A stretch of 17,199 nt of DNA from Geobacter sp. UBA698 (GTDB taxonomy: Bacteria > Desulfobacterota > Desulfuromonadia > Geobacterales > Pseudopelobacteraceae): NCBI GenBank assembly GCA_002298925.1, contig DBMM01000020.1, positions 1,165 to 18,363 on the forward strand. The letters are read 5' to 3'. Under the pieces are notes generated by a model. That model worked only from the letters and a program-made list of their open reading frames with translations. It did no database searches and was not told the DNA's origin. Shown one piece after another: positions 13,970 through 17,199 of the stretch. Both the position numbers and the translations under genes were made by a program. Numbering within the stretch: the stretch's first letter is position 1; the number at the start of each line of letters is the position of its first letter.

Positions 13970-14190
13970 ATGAATTTCAGCAATGAACTTGGCGATCAAG
14001 CGATACAGGACGTAATGCAGACCTATCCTGAGATCGGCGGGATACTCGCCCGTTACGACATCGGCTGCACAACCTGCAAGGTGGTATCTGTCTGCTGAAA
14101 GATGTAGTCTCAATTCATGGCTTGTCCAGGGAAGATGAAACAAGAATCGAGCAGGAAATAAACGAACATTTAGCGAAAAAAGGAGAGTAA
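13970..14190 (+). pseudogene. frameshifted small cysteine-motif protein (DUF1858-like)
   Basis: The ATG at 13970 follows an AGGAGG ribosome binding site at 6 bases. The frame gives MNFSNELGDQAIQDVMQTYP and then a DIGCTTCKV motif, but stops at 14096-14098. In the -1 frame the protein continues from 14083 as GICLLKDVVSIHGLSREDE to a TAA at 14188-14190. Restoring one G near 14083 gives a 73-residue protein with CTTC followed by a third Cys in VGICLLKD, the pattern of small DUF1858/ScdA-N-like proteins. The simplest reading is a one-base deletion in a GGG run; a sequencing error or frameshifting is also possible. It heads the FNR-boxed operon; the next start is 3 bases after its normal stop. Confidence 0.75.
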
Positions 14191-14193
14191 ATC

Positions 14194-14649
14194 ATGGGAA
14201 ATCTGGGATGTGGCTGCCCCGGCAGCATGGCAAAAGTAATTGAAAGACCCGTGACAGAAGAAACCAGCAACGTGAAAGCAGTCTCTGAACTCAGGCAGTG
14301 GCCGGTGCAACTCCACCTGGTACCGCCAACCGCCCCCTACTTCAAGAACGCGGAAATTCTGGTCTGCGCCGATTGTGTGGCTTTTGCCATGGGAAGCATG
14401 CACCAGGATCTGCTGAAGGGGAAGGCCTTGGCAATTGCCTGCCCGAAACTTGATGATACGGGCACGTATGTAGACAAGCTGGCTAACATCTTTTCGACCA
14501 ACGAAACTCCCCGTGTTACCGTGGCAATCATGGAGGTGCCGTGCTGCCGTGGGCTGGACATCATGGTCAAGGAAGCGATTCAAAAAAGCGGGAAAGACAT
14601 TCCTTTGGAGACGGTGATTGTCGGCATCGACGGCAACCGGAGGAACTGA
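14194..14649 (+). CDS. cysteine-rich protein of an Fe-S-associated family
   Basis: A 151-residue cytoplasmic protein. It opens with GNLGCGCPGS and then RQWPVQLHLVPPTAPYF, a stretch I know from ferredoxin-linked proteins of anaerobes, followed by LVCADCVAFAMG (C58, C61), IACPKLDD (C83) and VPCCRGLD (C117, C118). In longer relatives an N-terminal 2x[4Fe-4S] ferredoxin domain precedes this region; here it is absent, so this is either a natural short form or a stand-alone domain. GGAGAG lies before the ATG. The gene starts 3 bases after the end of the frameshifted gene, and its stop overlaps the ATG of the hemerythrin remnant (TGATG, 14647-14651). Family link is from memory; function is unknown, with a redox or nitrosative-stress role inferred from context. 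Confidence 0.75.
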   Translation: MGNLGCGCPGSMAKVIERPVTEETSNVKAVSELRQWPVQLHLVPPTAPYFKNAEILVCADCVAFAMGSMHQDLLKGKALAIACPKLDDTGTYVDKLANIFSTNETPRVTVAIMEVPCCRGLDIMVKEAIQKSGKDIPLETVIVGIDGNRRN

Positions 14650-14866
14650 TGAAAACGGATATTAACCAGGCACTGGTGGCTATGCGTCACTGCTACGTGA
14701 CCATATCAGCAAAGAGAACGATATCCTCTACCGGTTAACCGAACGCGTAATTCCAGAATCCATGCGCGGTGGCATCCTGCAGGGGTATCAATCGGCAGAA
14801 GCTCAAGCGGGTCCTGACTTCAACGAGCGTTATCAGACCATTGTTTCGCAGTACGAGCAGGAATAG
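14649..14866 (+). pseudogene. internally deleted hemerythrin-like gene
   Basis: A well-placed GGAGGA and ATG (14649) open a 29-codon frame starting MKTDINQALVAM. In another frame, from about 14666 to the TAG at 14864-14866, the sequence reads GYASLLRDHISKENDILYRL, then further residues to FNERYQTIVSQYEQE. The HxxxE motif (DHISKEN) and its surroundings match the last two helices of bacterial hemerythrin-like proteins, which bind a di-iron centre. About 120 residues holding the other ligands are missing, so this looks like an in-gene deletion that fused the start to the end out of frame. Its position behind an FNR box fits an oxygen- or NO-handling role before decay. Confidence 0.65.
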
Positions 14867-14888
14867 GTGGAATGCCGGAGAATTGAAT

Positions 14889-15026
14889 ATGCTTACCACC
14901 AGTGAAATAGCAGTTACAGCAGCAATCTGGGTTTTGACGGCTTCTGGCGGATTCTTCGGCATACGCGCTGCCGTGCGCAAAAAGCAGATAAAAAAGCAGA
15001 TAGCAAACAAAGAGATTACTTCTTGA
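14889..15026 (+). CDS. 45-residue single-pass membrane peptide
   Basis: A short frame with a GGAG ribosome binding site 8 bases before its ATG. The product has an N-terminal membrane-like segment (about 6-27, IAVTAAIWVLTASGGFFGIRAA) and a strongly basic tail (VRKKQIKKQIANKE), so the tail should face the cytoplasm. It starts 22 bases after the hemerythrin relic and its stop overlaps the -35 box of the tetR promoter. No family is recognised. The good ribosome binding site and the clear helix-plus-basic-tail layout support a real gene; the size keeps confidence moderate. Confidence 0.55.
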   Translation: MLTTSEIAVTAAIWVLTASGGFFGIRAAVRKKQIKKQIANKEITS

Positions 15027-15051
15027 CGAATTGATATGAACTGGATAAAAT
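15023..15051 (+). promoter_or_regulatory. sigma-70 promoter of the tetR gene
   Basis: TTGACG (15023-15028) and TAAAAT (15046-15051) are exactly 17 bases apart, each matching five of six consensus bases. The start would fall near 15058, inside the operator palindrome. Confidence 0.75.
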
Positions 15052-15069
15052 GTGAATACTAATTCACAT
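15050..15069. promoter_or_regulatory. TetR-family operator, copy 1
   Basis: A perfect palindrome ATGTGAAT-ACTA-ATTCACAT overlaps the end of the -10 box and the expected transcription start of tetR. The same 8-bp arms with a different 4-base centre occur before the tolC-like gene, so this is most likely the operator for self-repression. Confidence 0.8.
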
Positions 15070-15078
15070 GAGGCAACG

Positions 15079-15669
15079 ATGCTGCAAAAGAAAAGTACAA
15101 GGGTTCGCAAGGAAGAAATAGTTCAGGCTGCCCTGGAGGTAATCGGCAAAATTGGGGTACGGTCGCTGACCATTGCCGCCATTGCTGAATCTGCCGGCAT
15201 GAGCGAAGCCAACATCTACCGCCATTTCTCCGGCAAGAACGATATTCTGTTGGCAATGGCCGATTTCATCGGCAGTTCGCTCATGGGCAAAGCGGCGACT
15301 ATCGCTGCTGGCAGCCGTAATCCGCTGGAAAAACTGGAGACCATCTTTTTCTCCCATATTGCACTGATAGCGGAACATCCAGGGATTCCACGCTTTGTAT
15401 TCTCGGACGATATCCACCTGGGCCACAAAAATATTGCCGAGAGACTGGCGCTGCGCATCGGCAACTACATAGAAACGTTAACGGGCGTTATTGCTGCAGG
15501 GGTTGCCGAAGGTGAACTGAAGCCGGGGCTGTTTCCAAGGGAAACGGCCTTGACACTCCTGGGCATGATCCAGTTTACCGCGCTGCGCTGGACTATAGAT
15601 TGCGGATCCTTCGAAATACGTCAGGAGGCGGAAAATCTCTGGCAAAATTTCATGGTGCTCGTTCGCTGA
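15079..15669 (+). CDS. TetR/AcrR-family repressor of the efflux operon
   Basis: A 196-residue one-component repressor. The N-terminal helix-turn-helix (about 29-50) reads SLTIAAIAESAGMSEANIYRHF followed by SGKNDIL, the classical TetR pattern; the C-terminal ligand and dimer domain is helical (about 65-190). The frame is open from a GTG at 15052, but that would start inside the operator; the ATG at 15079 with TGAGG six bases upstream is preferred. Two identical-arm palindromes flank the gene, at its own promoter and before tolC, so it should repress both itself and the pump genes until an inducer binds. The inducing compound is unknown. A run of eight T follows the stop, without a preceding stem. 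Confidence 0.92.
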   Translation: MLQKKSTRVRKEEIVQAALEVIGKIGVRSLTIAAIAESAGMSEANIYRHFSGKNDILLAMADFIGSSLMGKAATIAAGSRNPLEKLETIFFSHIALIAEHPGIPRFVFSDDIHLGHKNIAERLALRIGNYIETLTGVIAAGVAEGELKPGLFPRETALTLLGMIQFTALRWTIDCGSFEIRQEAENLWQNFMVLVR

Positions 15670-15684
15670 TTTTTTTTACCCATT

Positions 15685-15704
15685 ATGTGAATTATTATTC
15701 ACAT
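15685..15704. promoter_or_regulatory. TetR-family operator, copy 2
   Basis: ATGTGAAT-TATT-ATTCACAT has the same arms as the copy at 15050-15069 and lies 33 bases before the tolC-like start. I could not find a convincing promoter around it, so it may block a weak promoter or read-through from tetR. Confidence 0.8.
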
Positions 15705-15737
15705 TACATTCAGCTATATGAATAAAGGTGATTTGAT

Positions 15738-16997
15738 ATGAAACCTGTTGTGATCTGTCTGATCATGCTTCTGATGTCTGCTCTGCCTCTTTTCGCTGCT
15801 TCCCCCCTGACTCTTGACGATGCGCTTGCTACAGCTCTGAATAATCATCCCCAAGTAATCGAAGCGAAGCAAAATCTTCTCGGCGCCGAGGCCAGAACTG
15901 GTCAGGCGCTAGCTAATTACTATCCCCAGATCAGCTTTGCCGCCGACTGGAGCAAGGGGCGCTCTTTCCTCTCGGCTCTGGAGAATATCAGGCAAACGGA
16001 AGTGAATACCGATGCCCTGTATCTGAAACAGACCATCTATGATTTCGGGCGCACCTCCGGGGTGGTCGATGCGGCTCGCGGCTATCGTGAAGCCACTGAT
16101 AAGGCCCTCACCGTGACTCGACAGGATCTGACATTGCGAGTCAGGAGTGCTTACTATCTTTTACTCGCGACTGAAAAACAGGTCGTGGCGGTCAGGGAAA
16201 CCGTTAAAGCCCGGGAGAACGTGTTCAAGCAGGCCGAGGAATTCTTCAGCCAAGGAATCAGGGCCAGGGTTGATGTAGCCAGGGCTGAAGCGACTCTGTT
16301 TGCTGCCAAGACGTCTTTGATACGGGCAGAAAACAACCGGGAGATCGCCCGGATAGAACTTGCCAACGCCATGGGAGTGGAATCCCTTGGGGATCAGCCA
16401 CTTGATGAACCGTCTTCCCTGTCACTGCCTTTGCCAGAGAGGACGTCTTCGCAACAGGATGCTCTGCGTAACCGGCCTGAACTGCAACAATTTGCAGCCT
16501 TGAAGTCGGCTGCGTCCGGTAATCTCAGATCAGCCAAAAGCAGCTATCTTCCGATTCTCTCCGCTGTGGCCAGCGTCGGTTATGCTGACCGGGACTTTCC
16601 CCCCACCGGGAATGTATGGGGACTAGGCCTGAATCTGACTGTGCCGCTCTTTTCAGGGTTCTCATCGGTTGAGCAGGTGCGTGAAGCCACTGCAGCTGCC
16701 AATTCTATCGAAGCCAGACAAAATAGCCTCAAGCTGCAAATCATCAAGGAAGTCGACTCCGCCTGGCTAGGCGCGAACGAGGCAGTTGCACGGATGGTCT
16801 CAACCGAAAAGGAAGTTGCGGCGTCCAACGAAAGCAAATCATTGGCTGAGGGGCGCTATCAGGAAGGGGTCGGCAGCATCATCGAGGTCAGCGATGCACA
16901 ATCTCAGGCCCTTGATGCCCAAACGTCCAACATTCAGGCAACGTACGATTATTACACTGCAGTGGCACGATTCGACCGGGCTGTGGGCAAACAGTGA
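15738..16997 (+). CDS. TolC-family outer membrane efflux protein
   Basis: A 419-residue outer-membrane factor that forms the exit duct of tripartite efflux pumps. A signal peptide (about 1-20, MKPVVICLIMLLMSALPLFA) is followed by LTLDDALATALNNHPQVIEA, the hallmark opening of the family, and by two structural repeats of long helices and beta-hairpins (the second beginning near RNRPELQQF). Length is typical. AAAGGTGAT lies 7 bases before the ATG. Tandem stops TGA-TAA end the gene. It is first in the pump operon behind the second TetR operator, with the membrane-fusion gene 23 bases downstream. Substrate cannot be told from sequence. Confidence 0.93.
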   Translation: MKPVVICLIMLLMSALPLFAASPLTLDDALATALNNHPQVIEAKQNLLGAEARTGQALANYYPQISFAADWSKGRSFLSALENIRQTEVNTDALYLKQTIYDFGRTSGVVDAARGYREATDKALTVTRQDLTLRVRSAYYLLLATEKQVVAVRETVKARENVFKQAEEFFSQGIRARVDVARAEATLFAAKTSLIRAENNREIARIELANAMGVESLGDQPLDEPSSLSLPLPERTSSQQDALRNRPELQQFAALKSAASGNLRSAKSSYLPILSAVASVGYADRDFPPTGNVWGLGLNLTVPLFSGFSSVEQVREATAAANSIEARQNSLKLQIIKEVDSAWLGANEAVARMVSTEKEVAASNESKSLAEGRYQEGVGSIIEVSDAQSQALDAQTSNIQATYDYYTAVARFDRAVGKQ

Positions 16998-17020
16998 TAA
17001 TCACCGTGAAGGAGTAATGC

Positions 17021-17199
17021 ATGAATCTGTTAAAGAGTATGGCACGAAAGAAAAACTATCTGATCTGGCTGGTTGTTTTAGTGGCTGTTGGCTTTGCTCT
17101 CAAAATGACGCTCTTTGCCCCGCCCAGGGTAAAGGTCGTGACTGCCGAAAAACGAGACCTGACTGCACAGGTTTACGGCAACGGAACGGTTGAGGCCAA
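17021..17199 (+). CDS. RND/HlyD-type membrane-fusion protein, 5' end only
   Basis: The first 59 residues are visible; the gene runs off the right edge. An AAGGAG site lies 6 bases before the ATG. The protein starts with a basic stretch MNLLKSMARKKN and a membrane helix (about 13-34, YLIWLVVLVAVGFALKMTLF). PRVKVVTAEKRDLTAQVYGNG follows, the opening of the beta-barrel and biotinyl-lipoyl domains of periplasmic adaptor proteins. Its place behind tolC and the TetR operator indicates an efflux operon; the transporter itself should follow outside the window and decides whether it is RND or ABC type. Confidence 0.88.
   Translation, partial: MNLLKSMARKKNYLIWLVVLVAVGFALKMTLFAPPRVKVVTAEKRDLTAQVYGNGTVEA

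Noticed and set aside
15667..15680. T-run after tetR as a terminator
   Set aside because: No GC-rich stem precedes the eight T.
1..17199. CRISPR arrays, tRNA or rRNA genes
   Set aside because: No regularly spaced direct repeats and no tRNA or rRNA signatures were seen on reading both strands.

Overview
The window reads as a chromosomal segment of an anaerobic Deltaproteobacterium of the Geobacter/Pelobacter type (Desulfuromonadota). This is an inference from the protein families present: sigma-54 activators with a cysteine-bearing PAS domain, an ANTAR response regulator, a LysR regulator of the kind found with selenium metabolism, an MvhD-type iron-sulfur subunit, a NapH-like polyferredoxin, a DUF6448 protein and FNR/DNR-type operators. 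About 20 gene loci are seen, mostly tightly packed, with a patch of gene decay between about 10.8 and 14.9 kb.

Left part (1-6150). The 5' end of a cheW gene runs off the left edge on the minus strand. Upstream of it are a candidate sigma-54 promoter and a perfect 15-bp inverted repeat, then a minus-strand operon moeA (molybdopterin molybdenumtransferase) > nfo (endonuclease IV) > a REC-PAS-AAA+-Fis sigma-54 response regulator, whose genes overlap or nearly touch. Divergent from it is a plus-strand pair: an MlaD/MCE lipid-transport protein with a repeat-bearing C-terminal half, and an amidohydrolase-2 family protein that overlaps it by one base.

Middle part (6151-9496). An inverted pair of octamer-repeat arms fills the first half of the gap after the amidohydrolase. 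Then come an ANTAR response regulator (+) and a LysR regulator (-) that end one base apart. Divergent from lysR are an unrecognised 173-residue protein, preceded by a run of eight G at its ribosome binding site, and an MvhD-like [2Fe-2S] electron-transfer subunit fused to a C-terminal winged-helix domain. The last is the most unusual protein here.

Right part (9668-17199). A secreted alpha/beta hydrolase (-) is followed by a C-terminal relic of a royal-jelly-like beta-propeller gene that stops exactly at a 162-bp palindromic MITE. Then, on the plus strand: a small His-rich exported protein; a DUF6448 protein whose predicted mature N-terminus is histidine; a truncated thioredoxin-like gene; a membrane polyferredoxin; and an FNR/DNR-boxed operon. 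In that operon the first gene (a small Cys-motif protein) has a one-base frameshift, the second (a cysteine-rich Fe-S-like protein) is open, and the third (a hemerythrin-like protein) is an internally deleted remnant, followed by a 45-residue membrane peptide. The window closes with a tetR-regulated efflux operon (tetR, tolC-like, and the start of a membrane-fusion protein), with two copies of one palindromic operator, at the tetR promoter and before tolC.

The decay patch looks like an anaerobic/nitrosative-stress and metal-handling region that is losing function, while the flanking operons look intact.
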